From: Anodontia alba
Taxonomy: Eukaryota > Mollusca > Bivalvia > Lucinida > Lucinidae
Direction of reading: 5' to 3'
Length of the DNA: 64,000 bases
Assembly: GCA_964016985.1 (NCBI GenBank)
Contig: OZ024837.1
Coordinates: 37,144,591-37,208,590 of the forward strand
The translations under genes and the position numbers were made by a program. This document shows positions 1 to 10,388 of this stretch, piece by piece (the stretch's first letter is position 1; each line of letters starts with the position of its first letter). The notes below the pieces were generated by a model. The model saw only the letters and a program-made list of their open reading frames with translations. It was not told the origin of the DNA and made no database searches.

Positions 1-165
1 AAGCATCTTTAGCTTAATGAGCTTGTTAATGACAAAATCATTAATTGTTGTAGCTAAGGTATTTTCAAATACGTTGATATTTTTGCTGCAAAAATGTGAG
101 TAGCTTTTGCATTGCAAACGCTACTCACATTTTTTCAGCAAAAAATATCATGTGATTAGCTTTTG
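1..165. repeat. PAL-A palindromic MITE, left-truncated by window edge
   Basis: The copy starts inside the family-A end (AAGCATCTTTAGCTTAATGA). It has the palindromic centre in which GTGAGTAGCTTTTGCA is followed by its inverse around position 110. The right arm breaks off near 165 where another repeat begins. Confidence 0.75.
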
Positions 166-360
166 CACGAAAAGCACAGACCCGCTATCTCTTCCCCAAG
201 CAAGGTAATTGCAATGCTAAAAGAACTGAAAACACAAGGACAAAACACAAGACAATACAATATAAATCAGCTTGTAGAATAAACCACAAAACTACACAAA
301 GTAAGAGCAACACTGGGACCACCGCTGTAGAAAAGTCAGTAGTATAGACTACCAGGGGGT
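166..360 (-). repeat. SINE-4 fragment
   Basis: This shares long blocks with 38000-38287 and 43205-43560, for example CTTCCCCAAGCAAGGTAAT and AGAATAAACCACAAA. The copy at 43.5 kb has a tRNA-like head on the minus strand. Here only the body remains. Confidence 0.6.
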
Positions 361-713
361 TTAAAGCACTTTTACAGTCAACTAACCACCCTGGGTCCTG
401 AAGCTACTCTTAATACAGAAACACATAAAAATTCAGTTTGCATAATGGCTCCTAACTCATCAAGCCCCAGCCCACTAGATAGTTGAAGAAGCAGGACCAT
501 TACAAGCCTGTCACTTCAAAGCCCTGGCATTTGCAAGGGCATCATATGGATTTGAAATAAATCAAGACTTTCAGATGATCTGACTTTTCAGATCAGACTG
601 ATTTAAAATAAAAGCAAAGACTTTGACGCGTTTCAGGGGTTTCATTAAGAGGCAGGGGATGGGGATTTAACCTTTCTACTGAGGCAATTTTCCCCGGCTA
701 CTTTTTACAAACT
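361..713. other. No recognisable feature
   Basis: AT-rich sequence without a convincing exon or repeat border. A short minus-strand stretch near 500-560 can be read as protein but has no acceptor site in frame. Confidence 0.4.
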
Positions 714-912
714 TTTGAACAGATTTTACTGTAATAACCCTATTTAAAGTAGTGGACAGATAGGCCTTTGCAAACAGTGTAGACTCATATCAGATGCCGC
801 ATGCCATACATACAGCAATATTTTAGACATATTAAGAGGTAGTAGAATGGACTTCTTCAAAATTTAGGACAAGTATGGTAAGAAGGTGTCCCAAAACTTA
901 GGGTAAATACTG
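714..912. repeat. PAL-K MITE copy
   Basis: It contains GCAAACAGTGTAGACTCATA followed by the family right arm (AATTTAGGACAAGTATGGTA, then GGGTAAATAC). The same arrangement is seen at 31590-31775 and 40085-40305. Confidence 0.6.
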
Positions 913-1061
913 TATATACAGAACATACAGAACCACCCACCTACTTTGCCTTGATGCTCCCGGTGTCAGAAAAGTAAGTGAGATTTGAGATAGCGAGCCA
1001 ACTGTACTTCTGTGCTTAAAACATCAACTAATCTGAACTAAAAACCTAACTAGTCACTTAC

Positions 1062-1118
1062 ATCATTTCTTGTGATCTCTGTGAAAAATTTTCTTCCTGG
1101 CACTAAGGATGCTGCATG
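1062..1118 (-). CDS. Unidentified gene 1, most 3' exon seen
   Basis: A 57-nt internal exon in phase 0 at both ends. On the minus strand it is preceded by a strong pyrimidine-rich acceptor (TGATTTCTTTTGCAG) and followed by a consensus donor (GAT|GTAAGT). It encodes HAASLVPGRKFFTEITRND. Its entry phase matches the exit phase of the exon at 2396-2477, and no intervening exon is needed. I do not recognise the protein. No stop codon is reached, so the gene should continue below position 1062 or off the left edge; no convincing next exon was found in positions 1-1060. Splice signals and phase support this exon; function is unknown. Confidence 0.7.
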
Positions 1119-1195
1119 CTGCAAAAGAAATCACACAACGTCTAAAACAAAAGCTGTAATACAAAGACTTTGTCATGGAGGGGTATTTGGTGATC

Positions 1196-1328
1196 ATGCT
1201 CAGATAATTTTTTTAATTCCACAATAAAATGATACGTTGTGGAGCTCATTAGAGGCACCTCAGTGAGATGCTTCTTATTAGTACCCACAACATATGTTTT
1301 CTTTAAGAAATAAGAAATATATTTATCT
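1196..1328. repeat. PAL-B MITE, degraded
   Basis: Palindrome around AGGCACCTCAGTGAGATGCTTC with the right arm TTAGTACCCACAACATATG and an AAGAAATAAGAAATAT flank. It abuts a PAL-A copy directly. Confidence 0.65.
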
Positions 1329-1565
1329 GGGCCCAGTTGTTCAAAGCATCAATAGCTTAACGAGCTTGTTAGTGGCCGAAATATTAACTGTTCTAGTAAG
1401 TACAATATCTAGTTCACAGGTCTGAATAAATGTAAGTAGCTTTTGAAAATTCAAAAGCGTCTCACATTTTTTCAGCAAAAATATTAATGTATATGCCATA
1501 TTTAATGATCAAAGTTTTAACGATATTTTAACTAATGACATCATTAGATTTGAACAACTGGGCTC
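1329..1565. repeat. PAL-A MITE, full length
   Basis: It begins GGGCCCAGTTGTTCAAAGC and ends with the inverse TTGAACAACTGGGCTC. The middle holds GTAAGTAGCTTTTGAA and its near-inverse. No target duplication is clear. Confidence 0.85.
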
Positions 1566-1689
1566 GGACTGACATTCCGCATCTCCAACACTTTTCCATG
1601 CATTTATTCTACAGATCTCTGCACAATTAAAAATGTGTTTGTAAAACACTTCATATGTCTCCATCTATATGCTGTCCACATATGCAATG

Positions 1690-2075
1690 CCAAAGTTTGA
1701 AAGGTGTATAGCTCTGACAAGATTAATCTGATTTTTTTCTGAAGTTAATCAGGTAATCTTCTCATCATCTCCAATAAGCTCACTAAGGTCCTAGCTCAAA
1801 CAGTTTTTGAGATAGTTTGCTAACAATATTTCATTATGTCCCATATGCACAAGTGGAAAAAGGGATATAACTCTATAACTGCAAGGTCAATGGTAAAAAG
1901 AAAAAATCTGATCTGCTTATTTTATATTCCATATATAAAATTTCAAGATCCTAGCTCTAACCATTCACGACCACATGCTAAGTGTGACAAATGGACAGAT
2001 GAATGGACAGAGGAATGATCCAAAGGCAATATGTCCTCCAACTTCTTTGAAGCTGAAGGCATAAATAGGGGAGAC
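1690..2075. repeat. Degenerate pearl/HINE-like 3' piece
   Basis: Unstructured sequence (AAGGGATATAACTCTATAAC...) followed by GACAAATGGACAGATGAATG, a decayed form of the GGACAGAC stretch that precedes the 3' hairpin in the tandem-array elements here. The hairpin itself is not clear. Confidence 0.4.
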
Positions 2076-2099
2076 GCTTGTTTTTGTTGTACAGATTTT

Positions 2100-2348
2100 T
2101 AAAGCTACCAGGCATGTAAGGCACAATGGAGGCAGTGATCACTAGTTATGTACAAGGATGACATTGCACACTTAATGCCACAGTCCTTGACCAAGCACCT
2201 CCCTGTCTGCTTTATACTCAACCCAGGGTACATTGAGTATGAGCTAGTGTACTCAATGTCTGAAAATTTTCTCAACCCAAACAGGATTCAAACCCACAAC
2301 CTTCCGCTTCCAAGTCAAACACACCAACTACTTGCCCACCCAGCCCAC
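2100..2348 (-). repeat. SINE-2, tRNA-derived
   Basis: On the minus strand a decayed tRNA-like head (GGCTGGGTGGGCAAGTAGTTG, then a B-box-like GGGTTTGAATCC at about 2283-2295) is followed by the same body as 23525-23818, including GAGTATAAAGCAGACAGGGA. It sits in the intron next to the exon at 2396. Confidence 0.75.
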
Positions 2349-2395
2349 ATTATCAAACACTGCAAGGACTGAAAAATCGATTCTTCTTTTATTAC

Positions 2396-2477
2396 TTCAG
2401 CTCCAGTAATCTTCCATTCTTCCAAAAAGCCCACTCCACCAGCATAGATTTCGTCATCTTCACGGTTGTATACTAAA
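2396..2477 (-). CDS. Unidentified gene 1, internal exon
   Basis: An 82-nt exon read on the minus strand. The acceptor is a long T run ending TTTTTTTTTACAG; the donor is GCTGAA|GTAATA. It enters in phase 2 and leaves in phase 0. It encodes LVYNREDDEIYAGG followed by VGFLEEWKITGAE, after one residue split over the upstream junction. The exon at 7764-7828 leaves in phase 2, giving a split Asp codon (GA+T), and the next exon at 1062-1118 enters in phase 0, so all three join without a frame break. The open frame runs on into the neighbouring SINE, which argues for the GTAATA donor rather than a terminal exon. Product not recognised. Confidence 0.68.
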
Positions 2478-2489
2478 CTGTAAAAAAAA

Positions 2490-3585
2490 ATATTTTAAAT
2501 CTGTTTACTACAGAGTTCTAGATAAGAAGGAGTAAAGAGTATTTCAGCATTGAATTTTTTGAAAATCAGCATTCAAATTTAAGTTGAGGGGGTAAAAATA
2601 CTATATGAAATTTTGGATTTCAGCATTGAAATCAAATTAAGGGGTAAAAATTTTCAGCGAACTTTACATCTTTTAACATTAATCAATTTCCTTCACATTG
2701 ACACAAATGCATTGTGGGTTGTTGTTTTTTCCAGAGGAAATAAAATTTAGAATTTCATGTGAATTGTCTGCTTAGCATAAAGGTTAGCATACATTTATTA
2801 ATAAAGGTTGGCATCTCGTGTAAATTGTCTCTTTAGCAGACAATTCACATGAAATCCCAACCTTTATTTTCTCTGAATAGAAAAATAGAATTTTGTATGT
2901 CATACTTATGCTTGGTGCTTTATGAGTTAAGCATTGAAAATGGGCATTTCAGCATTAAAGCAGGGGATAAAATACTCATTGTGCCAAAACCTTACCAAGA
3001 GCACTGTTACTATAAGCAAGAAATTCATTGAATTAGTTAATCTTATTTTGGCAACAAAGCATCATAGACACTGCATAATACCCGGCTACTGTGCAGCAGC
3101 AAAACATGAGCTGAAGCAAGATAGTAGTATCAATTTCATTTCTTATAATGAAGTTTTGACCAAATCCACTGATTTGTTCTTATGATATTGAGTGGAAACC
3201 ATTTTTTGAGTCAACAAGCGAGGGCAGAAAGTCAAAAGTAACAAATTTTGCCCCTTAAGGAATCCCAAACCACTCATCCCCGATATTAGAGGGTCTGAAT
3301 GGGAGGTACCAAAAATTGCTAATCATTAAAATTTTAGTCCTTTATTCAGTAATTGATAAGCTATTTTCCCAAAAATCATATATTTTTGTATTTTTTTTTT
3401 TTTTGCTTAATCATTGAACTTTTAGCCCCAAAAATCACTAATCCCTAAAAATAAGGCCTTTTACTGCTAATCAGTGAAAAATAAGGCCATTAATCACTAA
3501 TTGATAAACTGCCATTCTGACCCTCCTATAAATGTACCTGCAGATAATCAGAGTTTGGGGAAGCTCTAGATAAGACAGTTATCCA
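2490..3585. repeat. Degraded palindromic MITE sequence
   Basis: It contains ATTTCAGCATTGAA motifs (compare 13330-13500) and two inverted copies of a CATGTGAATTGTCTGCTTAG-like core at 2757-2777 and 2817-2845. The same core occurs in the MITEs at 13180, 28400 and 36740. From about 3190 to 3585 I see only AT-rich sequence with short TAATCACTAA repeats. Confidence 0.5.
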
Positions 3586-3729
3586 GGGCCCAGTTGTTCA
3601 AAGCATCATTAGCTTAATGAGCTCATTAGTAAGTACAATATCTAATTTACAGGTATTTTGCAAATGCAAAAGCTACTCACTTTTTTTTTTTCAGCAAAAA
3701 TATTAGCTTGTATGCCACATTTAATGAAA

Positions 3730-6300
3730 AAGTGAATAAGCACTGCTTATTAGATACCTCCCGCAAGGTATATAAATAGCAGCTCTGTTCAGAATATTAA
3801 AAAAATTTCCATAGCTACAACAACTTATCATTTCAACATTCATGACAATATAAGATTCCTAAAATTATGAAGCAAAATAGACAGGAAAAACAAAAGTGTT
3901 ACGGACATTTATGAATTACAAAGGGGAATAACTATAACAGTATTTATCCCTTGACCCTTCTTTTTCTGTAGCAGCAATATCTCATGAATATCAACATTTA
4001 TGCAAACTAGTATGCGTAAATACCCTATCAGCACATTTTTAATATCCATAAACCGAAAAAAATATAATGCTTTACTAGCCAAAGAACATCCTTGTAGACT
4101 TTGCCAATGTTGTTTCAGGCCTTTGTCAGGTCAATGTCACCAAAATCTAACAAGGGTCATTTTAAGAGTCTTTACAATGAAGTGACCTTGAAAATGAGGT
4201 CAAGGTCACAAAAATGTAATCATTTCTTTCCCATGTCCCAACGGTATATCTATGCTAGTTTGTTAAAATTCCAGCCATTGGTTCAAGATATAGTGTGCAC
4301 ACAAGCTTTTTTCTATCAAAATTTGAGTTTCAAAGTGCCGATGTGACCTTGAAAAGGAGGTAAAATCAAAATCTAATCACTTCTTTCCCCAATCCCAATG
4401 ATATATCTGTGCTAGTTTGGTCCAGTGAGAGCTAGCAGCAGTATTTCTATTATCTCCCTTGACAGGTAAAGTCCAAGGTACATGTACTCAAATACTAACC
4501 AGGTTCTTCTAATTGGACTCCTCTGCTTTTATCATAGGTCACCAGTGGAATTTAACAAATTCTTAACTTTACATTTCTCCATATCCACATGGAAGATTAA
4601 TTAATATTATATATTTCATTGCACAGAAAATGTTTCTTTTAAATATTTTGGAAGCTGTATTGGCATATGACCTTGTTAAAATTAGATTTATTAAGGAAAA
4701 GGAAGCGATACTTAATGGAAACACTAATGATAAAAGCCGAGGAATCCAATTAATTGGACCTGCTTATTTACAGAAAGTAATCAAGGGAGTTAACTGACTG
4801 CTTTCTCCTATTCCATCTATTGATGAGAAAGAGTGCATACAAGACTCCCTTATTGAGTTATTTATAATGTAGTGACCTTGAAAATAAGGTCAAGGTCACC
4901 AAAATCTAATCACTTCTTTCCCCCATCCTATTGATGTATCTGTGCTAGTTTGGTCAAATTCCAGCAATCGGTTAAAGAGATAATGTGCACACAAACTTTC
5001 TTCTGCATTAACGAGGCTCACTTTTTTGAGTATTTATAGTGTAGTGACCTTGAAAATAAAGTCAAGGTCATCAAAATCTAATCACTTCTTTGCCCCATTC
5101 TGATGATGTATCTGTGCTAGTTCGGTCTATTTCCAGCCATTGGTTAAAGAGATATTGTGCACACAAACTTTTTACTTCATTAACAAGGTTTTTTTTAGTA
5201 CTTATAATGTAGTGAAAATAAGGTCAAGGTCACCAAAATCTAATCGCTTCTTTCCCCCATCCTGATGATGTTGGTTAAAGAGATAATGTGCACACAAACT
5301 TTCTACTGCATTAACAAGGTTCACTTTTTTGAGTATTTATAGTGTAGTGACCTTGAAAATAAGGTCAAGGTCACCAAAATCTAATCACTTCTTTGCCCCA
5401 TCCTTATGATGTATCTGTGCTAGTTCGGTCAAATTCCAGCCATTGGTTGAAGAGATTTTGTACAAACAAACTTTTTACTTCATTAACAAGGATCCTTTAG
5501 GCTCCTTTTTGAGTATTTATAATGTAGTGACCTTGAAAATAAGGTCAAGGTCACCAAATCTAATCACTTCTTTCCCCCATACTGATGATGTATCTGTGCT
5601 AGTTTTGTCTAATCCATCCATTGGTCAACGAGATAATGTGCACACAAATTTTTTACTGCATTAACAAGGCTCTCTTTTTTGAGTATTTATAGTGTAGTGA
5701 CCTTGAAAATAAGGTCAAGGTCACTAAAATCTCACTTCTTTGCCCCATCCTTATGATGTATCTGTGCTAGTTTGGTCAAATTCCAGCCATTGGTTAAAGA
5801 GATATTGTGCACACAAACTTTTTACTTCATTAACAAGGATCCTTTAGTCTTCTTTTTGAGTATTTATAATGTAGTGACCTTGAAAATAAGGTCAAAGTAA
5901 CCAAAATCTAATCACTTCTTTCCCCCATCCTGATGATGTATCTGTGCTAGTTTGGTCAAATTCCATCCATTGGTTAAAGAGATAGTGTGCACACAACCTT
6001 TTTTCTGCCTTTTTTCTGCATTAAGAAAAAAATTTACAAACGGCAATAACTCCAAAAGAATTGGCTCCTAGCCCTTACTTTCTCTTATGTAGGTACATCT
6101 TATTGATATCAATGTGTCTGCAGAAATTGATGAATGTCCATCGCTGCGTTTTCAAGATATTAGGGAAAAACCAGCGTTGCGGACGGACACACAGACAGAC
6201 ACACGGACAGACAACATGAAAACAGTTTACCCTCCCCCCCCCCCCCCCCACCCTCCCCAACACACACATAAAGTTTGCGGGTGGGGGGGGGGTGCGGTAT
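3730..6300. mobile_element. Pearl/HINE-like element with tandem array
   Basis: This element lies inside a PAL-A copy. It has a leader with ATACCTCCCGCAAGGTAT, then a tandem array of units of roughly 165-180 bp (about 4160-6000), then GGACGGACACACAGACAGAC at about 6180, then a C-rich/G-rich inverted pair ending GGTGCGGTATAAT. That order matches the other tandem-array elements here and resembles bivalve pearl and Helentron-associated elements. No replication-initiator or helicase coding sequence is present, so it is non-autonomous. The superfamily is an inference from architecture. Confidence 0.65.
4160..6000. repeat. Tandem array with paired TGACCTTG / CAAGGTCA motifs
   Basis: About nine diverged units. 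Most carry TGACCTTGAAAATAAGGTCA followed by AGGTCACC, placing TGACCTTGA and TCAAGGTCA back to back. Each unit continues with TCTAATCACTTCTTTCCCC, GTATCTGTGCTAGTTTGGTC, GTGCACACAAACTTT and GAGTATTTAT. Motif copies start near 4184, 4345, 4873, 5046, 5221 (half), 5347, 5529, 5699 and 5876. Confidence 0.85.
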
Positions 6301-6389
6301 AATGATCAAAATGTTAACAATATGTTAACTAACGATATCATTAGTTTGAACAACTGGGCCCAGATAAATAATTTTCTTATTTCCCACAT

Positions 6390-6635
6390 TTGAGCCAGTG
6401 TAGGACAAAACCTACAATAAGACCTGTGTGACCAGCAAAAACTCAGATCAGCCTGTACATTCACCCAGTAGGCAAGGGCTATCGTTTATCCCTCTTTGGA
6501 TAGCTCGGTGACTGTAAAAGGCACATGTGATCAGCAAAGACTCTGATCAGACTGCGTGGATGCACAGGCTGATCTGAGTCTTCGCTGGTCGCACAAGTCT
6601 AATTGTAGGTTTTGTCATGCACTCTCTCATTTTGT
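6390..6635. repeat. PAL-J palindromic MITE
   Basis: Inverted ends: GACAAAACCTACAATAAGAC on the left and CTAATTGTAGGTTTTGTC on the right. Inner arms are ACTCAGATCAGCCTGTACAT and CACAGGCTGATCTGAGTC. A second copy lies at 33590-33838. Confidence 0.75.
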
Positions 6636-6854
6636 GAGTTTCATGAAGAAATAAGAAAAACATGTCAATCTATTTTGGATGGAAAAATGATCTTGAGCTA
6701 TGAAGGTTGTACTAACCACAATACAGTAGCTGTACATTGTGTCTCAAAGGTTTCACAGAAATTACTCTTGGCATCAGTGAAGATTCTCAGACATAAATCT
6801 GTACAGAAAGACAAGTAGACCTGGAAAGAAACACAGAATTACCATATTAAATAC

Positions 6855-7035
6855 TCAGCACTCTCAGTAATACTGTCAGCAAATGGCATATTGAAATATT
6901 TTATTTTTCCCAGAATACAGGTTTTGAATGGGGACAATTTGCATGAAATGTCGAATCCTGTTTTCTAGAAAAAATAAGACAAATATCATCAATTTGTTGT
7001 CTACTGAATTAGCTGAAAGTGGTAACAGTTAACCT
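6855..7035. repeat. PAL-L palindromic MITE
   Basis: It carries GACAATTTGCATGAAATGTC and inverted flanks (TTTTTCCCAGAATACAGG and CCTGTTTTCTAGAAAAAATA), ending TTGTCTACTGAATTAGCTGA. Related copies lie at 37846, 47578, 50795, 60945 and 62375. The AT-rich sequence from 7036 to 7405 holds nothing I recognise. Confidence 0.65.
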
Positions 7036-7407
7036 AAGTATTCAGACAGAAAGGCCTGACCAAACCAAAACAATAGGGTAAATACAGACATGTATAGTCT
7101 CATCATTTTTTAGTGATCGAGACTCCCTAATTTTTGGCTCCAAAAACCCATTTTTATGCCCTATCTCACAATGTTTTTTTTAGAAATTTCCCTATATTTA
7201 ATGTAAAACTGGAGATGTCACTAATTTTTTTCCTGACTCTCACTAATTTTTATTTTCAGTGCTTAACATATCTGCACATATAAGGCCTGTGGAAATATGA
7301 AAAAAACACACTTGTACCTGGACAAATAAAATTTTGAAATGTACATGTAGTTGTCCTGCAATGACAAACTGCATAAACCAACTGTATAAAACTATATTTT
7401 AAGAAGT

Positions 7408-7592
7408 ACAGTGGACTCTCATTATCTCAAACTCCAAGGGATTAGAATTTTCAGTTTGAGATAACAGCAGTTTGAGATAACAGCAGTTGAAATATTAAGA
7501 ACATAAAGCAAAAATAAACCATTATCCAAAATTTAGTTTGACTTAAGCAGTAGTTTGAGTTATCAGTGTTTGAGATAAGGAGAGTCAACTGT
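7408..7592. repeat. TA-flanked MITE, Tc1/mariner type
   Basis: Starts TA-CAGTGGACTCTCATTATCTC and ends GAGATAAGGAGAGTCAACTG-TA, with further inverted pairs of CAGTTTGAGATAA. The TA on both sides and the CAGT end fit Tc1/mariner-derived MITEs. A broken copy lies at about 10860-11188. Confidence 0.7.
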
Positions 7593-7763
7593 ATCTTTTT
7601 TCTTAAAACTCTGGCCTTCTGGTTTTGTTGTTTAGCAGTGTTTTATGAGAAGAGCTCAGACTAAAATTATGGTATCAGAGATTTAAAAACGATGATGTCT
7701 CTGGAACTTTACCCTAGTTTAAAATTTTACTTGTTCTGGCACAAAGATTTTAAAAATTTTCAC

Positions 7764-7828
7764 TCGTCCAACAGCATCATGAAGGCATGTACTTGGTCAT
7801 ACAAATCGGACATGGTATTTCCACAGGT
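7764..7828 (-). CDS. Unidentified gene 1, internal exon
   Basis: A 65-nt exon on the minus strand. The acceptor is TAGCATATTTACCAG and the donor GGACGA|GTGAAA. It enters in phase 0 and leaves in phase 2, encoding TCGNTMSDLYDQV followed by HAFMMLLD and two bases of a split codon. The upstream exon (8557-8608) leaves in phase 0 and the downstream exon (2396-2477) enters in phase 2. The donor GTGAAA is weaker than the other donors of this gene. An acceptor-like TTTCTTTCCAG also lies at about 6825, but it opens a frame that closes quickly. Product not recognised. Confidence 0.6.
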
Positions 7829-7864
7829 CTGGTAAATATGCTATTTACCTGAAGTATTCGTACA

Positions 7865-8037
7865 CCCTGGCTTAAGGGGAATAGATACACCTTCAAGGGA
7901 GGCAACTGCCAAAATTGATTTTGCTCCCTTCTGAAAAGGGTTGTACTCTAAAAGGCAAAGAATCAGCTCCCTGCGGTAGTTTTCTTTTTAAATTAGATCT
8001 TTTTTTCGAAGGGACTTGGTGTGCAGTAAAGCAAACA
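7865..8037. repeat. TTAA-M MITE, degraded
   Basis: Begins AAGGGGAATAGATACACCTT and contains CTCTAAAAGGCAAAGAATCAGC, matching the copies at 42655-42907 and 61495-61780. The ends are eroded and no TTAA pair is seen. Confidence 0.55.
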
Positions 8038-8255
8038 GGGCCCAGTTTTTCAAAGCATTGTTAGCTTAATGAGCTTGTCAATGACAAACTCTTTAACTGT
8101 TGTAGCTAAGGTATTTTAAAATATGCTGATATTTTTGCTGCAAAAATGTGAGATATTTTTGCAGCAAAAATATCAATGTATATGCCATATTCCAAGATAG
8201 AAATTTTAAAGTCACTTTAGATAACAACTTCATTAAGTTTTGAACAACTGGGCCC
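8038..8255. repeat. PAL-A MITE, full length
   Basis: Ends GGGCCCAGTTTTTCAAAGC and TTTGAACAACTGGGCCC. The centre is a shortened palindrome around TTTTGCTGCAAAAATGTGAG. Confidence 0.8.
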
Positions 8256-8556
8256 AGGATGTCCAAAAAGTTACCTGTTGTTAAACTGGCAGTAAAATCT
8301 ACCAAGTGTATCGTCAATTTAAGCAAATGTTTGTTAGTTTGAGTTGGAGTTTTACAGCCCCATCAACACCGTTATGGTCATGTCGAGCTGGTCAGTTAAC
8401 CTACATTCTTCTTGGGCAGACTGTAAGTACCAGTACTTTGTGCACATAAATGCCAGTAGCTGAAAATTGCCCTTCTTGAATTAGCAGAAAGCGAAGAATG
8501 ACCGTAGAAAAGATTGTTTTAACAGTGAAAAAAGAAATATGCAACACTTCACTTAC

Positions 8557-8608
8557 CCTATGTTTTGCAACATATATTAAGGATGTCAGCTCGTACTGTG
8601 TTTCAAAC
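8557..8608 (-). CDS. Unidentified gene 1, internal exon
   Basis: A 52-nt exon on the minus strand with a good acceptor (TTTAAATTTATTTCAG) and a consensus donor (CATAGG|GTAAGT). It enters in phase 2, leaves in phase 0 and encodes FETQYELTSLIYVAKHR after one residue split over the upstream junction. Of the three possible frames this one stays open and matches both neighbours: the 20-nt exon at 10389-10408 leaves in phase 2, and the exon at 7764-7828 enters in phase 0. Product not recognised. Confidence 0.65.
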
Positions 8609-8719
8609 CTGAAATAAATTTAAACAATAAAAAGCTATCTAGAAAACCTAATGAAAGTCAGATGTAAATGGTTATGGTGTGGTTTTCATAGGTTTAGATA
8701 AGAGTAGGTAACTGGTAAA

Positions 8720-8878
8720 TATTCTTTTTATTTCTTTAGGAAGACATATATTGTGGGTACACATTAAGATGCCTCACGAAGGTGCGTCTAATGAGTACCC
8801 ACAACATACGTTGTGGAGAAATAAGAAAAATATAAAATACTTTTGGATTGAAAAAAAAATTATCTATAGCTATGACAT
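8720..8878. repeat. PAL-B MITE
   Basis: The palindrome TGTGGGTACACATTAAGATG / CGTCTAATGAGTACCCACAA is centred on CCTCACGAAGG, with GGAGAAATAAGAAAAATATA on the right and an end resembling TATCTATAGCTATGAC. Confidence 0.75.
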
Positions 8879-8879
8879 C

Positions 8880-9182
8880 TGGGTCACTTTGTGTCCTATT
8901 CCAGGCAACCCAATGGGGTCATGTCGAGTGTGGTCAGTTTACCTAACCACACATTTACTGGGCAGGCCTAGTCCTCTAAGCGGTTAACCAGTATTGTGCA
9001 CATTCTTCGCCAGAAACTGACAACTGCCCTTCTTGAATCAGGGGAAGGGAGAGAATGACTGAAGAAAATATTTCATGATCAATCTCCACGAAAGAATGTT
9101 GCCGACCTAGGCGGGGGTTGAACCCGCAACCTCCTGGTCTCCAGTCGGACGGCGCATCCAACTGAGCCACTGAGGACGGCTT
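8880..9182 (-). repeat. SINE-1 with complete tRNA-like head
   Basis: On the minus strand it begins GCCGTCCTCAGTGGCTCAGT, an A-box-like start (TGGCTCAGTTGG), with a B-box-like GGGTTCAACCCC at about 9113-9124. The shared body follows, with TCATTCTCTCCC and CCCAGTAAATGTG. The (CAAA)n tail seen in other copies is missing. Confidence 0.8.
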
Positions 9183-9604
9183 CTATTTATTGATCTAATA
9201 TTTCTAGTTATAGAACTATTGAACTATTGTGATAGTGAAAACACTACTGCCAATCATATTACAATTGTCACTTTACTATCAAACTAGCACCATTGCCATG
9301 GTCACTGTTGCAATTAGGCTCATCTATCAGCGCTTACAGTTTCCACTCAGTTTCAACTACACGCTGAATTTTCACTCCATTCATTACGATATTTGAACTC
9401 TGCGTCATGACCTTTATATTTCAGTATTTCACAATAGTCTCTTTGTATCTCTCTCAGCTGACAGTTCCGTAACACAACTAGGTATCGGCTGATTTTCTCT
9501 CGAAGAAACGTTGTTGTTAAATTTGACCGGGGTCTTTTGTTTTGTATGTGTTTTGAAATGATATTAAAATCTGTCTGCAGTTTGTTCTGCGAAATAAAAC
9601 AATA
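9183..9604. other. No recognisable feature
   Basis: Less AT-rich than its surroundings. No supported exon, and no repeat shared elsewhere in the window. Confidence 0.4.
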
Positions 9605-9609
9605 ACTAG

Positions 9610-9694
9610 CCTAATCAGCTTCTGAAGAAGCCACTGATCTGGATCTACACTGTCTGCAAAGCCAGGGCATATCCGGATTCAGCAGGACTAGGGT
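9610..9694. repeat. TTAA-D MITE, right half
   Basis: Contains GATCTGGATCTACACTGT and ends CAGCAGGACTAGGG-TTAA, the right end of family D. The left arm is absent. Confidence 0.65.
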
Positions 9695-9754
9695 TAATGT
9701 AAGAGCATATCAACACGGTATCAGAGAAACAGATAAGGCAAGGGGTTTTTTTGG

Positions 9755-9865
9755 TGATAAAGTAGGGATAATTCTGTTTAACCATTCATTAGAATTGTCT
9801 CATTTCTAATGAATACCCACAACATATGTTTTATAAAGAACTTACGAAAATTATCCCTAAATTAT
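9755..9865. repeat. PAL-B MITE
   Basis: Short palindrome CATTAGAATTGTCTCATTTC / TAATGAATACCCACAACATA with inverted flanks GGGATAATTCTGTTT and AAAATTATCCC. Confidence 0.65.
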
Positions 9866-10036
9866 AACCAAATACCTACCTGACCTGTTGCGCTGCGTAA
9901 CATTAAATAAACTGACAGCAGTTGATGTGTGTTTGTATCACATGGTAGCTAAGCGGTTTGGTTGTAACAGGTGCTCTGATTGGCTGTTAAGCTGACGTGG
10001 ACTCCTCTGATTATAAATAGCTGCGGTAAACAATTA

Positions 10037-10256
10037 CACCACAACTTCTTTATAACACTATTGTTGGGGTCCATAGCATAAACCCTGTTATTTAAACAAC
10101 CGTGTTATATCCAAACAAGAATGTATAGATTATATTGAAAAATGACCATTTATGGTCATTTTTCCATATAATCTATACATTTTTGGGATCCATCTTTGAA
10201 CCGTGTTATATACAAAACCGTGTTATAATGAACCGTGTTATAAAGAGGTTGTAGTG
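10037..10256. repeat. TA-N palindromic MITE, full length
   Basis: A 220-bp element between TA dinucleotides. It starts CACCACAACTTCTTTATAAC and ends GTTATAAAGAGGTTGTAGTG. The centre is a hairpin of AATGACCATTTATGGTCATT flanked by AATCTATACATT-type arms. Copies lie at 27399-27599 and 63270-63489, with an interrupted copy at 56045-58183. The TA duplication and length fit a Tc1/mariner-derived MITE. Confidence 0.88.
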
Positions 10257-10388
10257 TATCAATGAAATGATGGAAGGTGAAACAGAGGTTTGTCTACGAA
10301 AAAACTGAGTCAGCAAATCTCTGTGCAAGAGAGTATGTTGCAATGCATTCATGATAGTTTGATGTATTGTTACATCCCTACGCCTTAC

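Larger units (their letters stand above)
3586..6361. repeat. PAL-A MITE split by a 2.6-kb insertion
   Basis: The left arm (3586-3729) starts GGGCCCAGTTGTTCAAAGC and stops at CATTTAATGA. The right arm (6301-6361) resumes with AATGATCAAAATGTTAAC and ends CAACTGGGCCC. Intact copies read TTTAATGATCAAAGTTTTAAC here, so everything between is a later insertion with a short AATGA repeat on both sides. Confidence 0.85.

Noticed and set aside
6612..6832. Minus-strand acceptor-like TTTCTTTCCAG followed by an open frame (VYLSFCTDLCLRIFTDAK)
   Set aside because: No donor in the phase needed to join the neighbouring gene-1 exons, which already fit each other directly.
10206..10388. Protein-like minus frame (VTIHQTIMNALQHTLLHRDLL) continuing past the microexon
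   Set aside because: It runs past a consensus donor into a hAT-like end (GGGATGTAACAATACATC) and then into the TA-N element, so only the 20 nt before the donor are kept.
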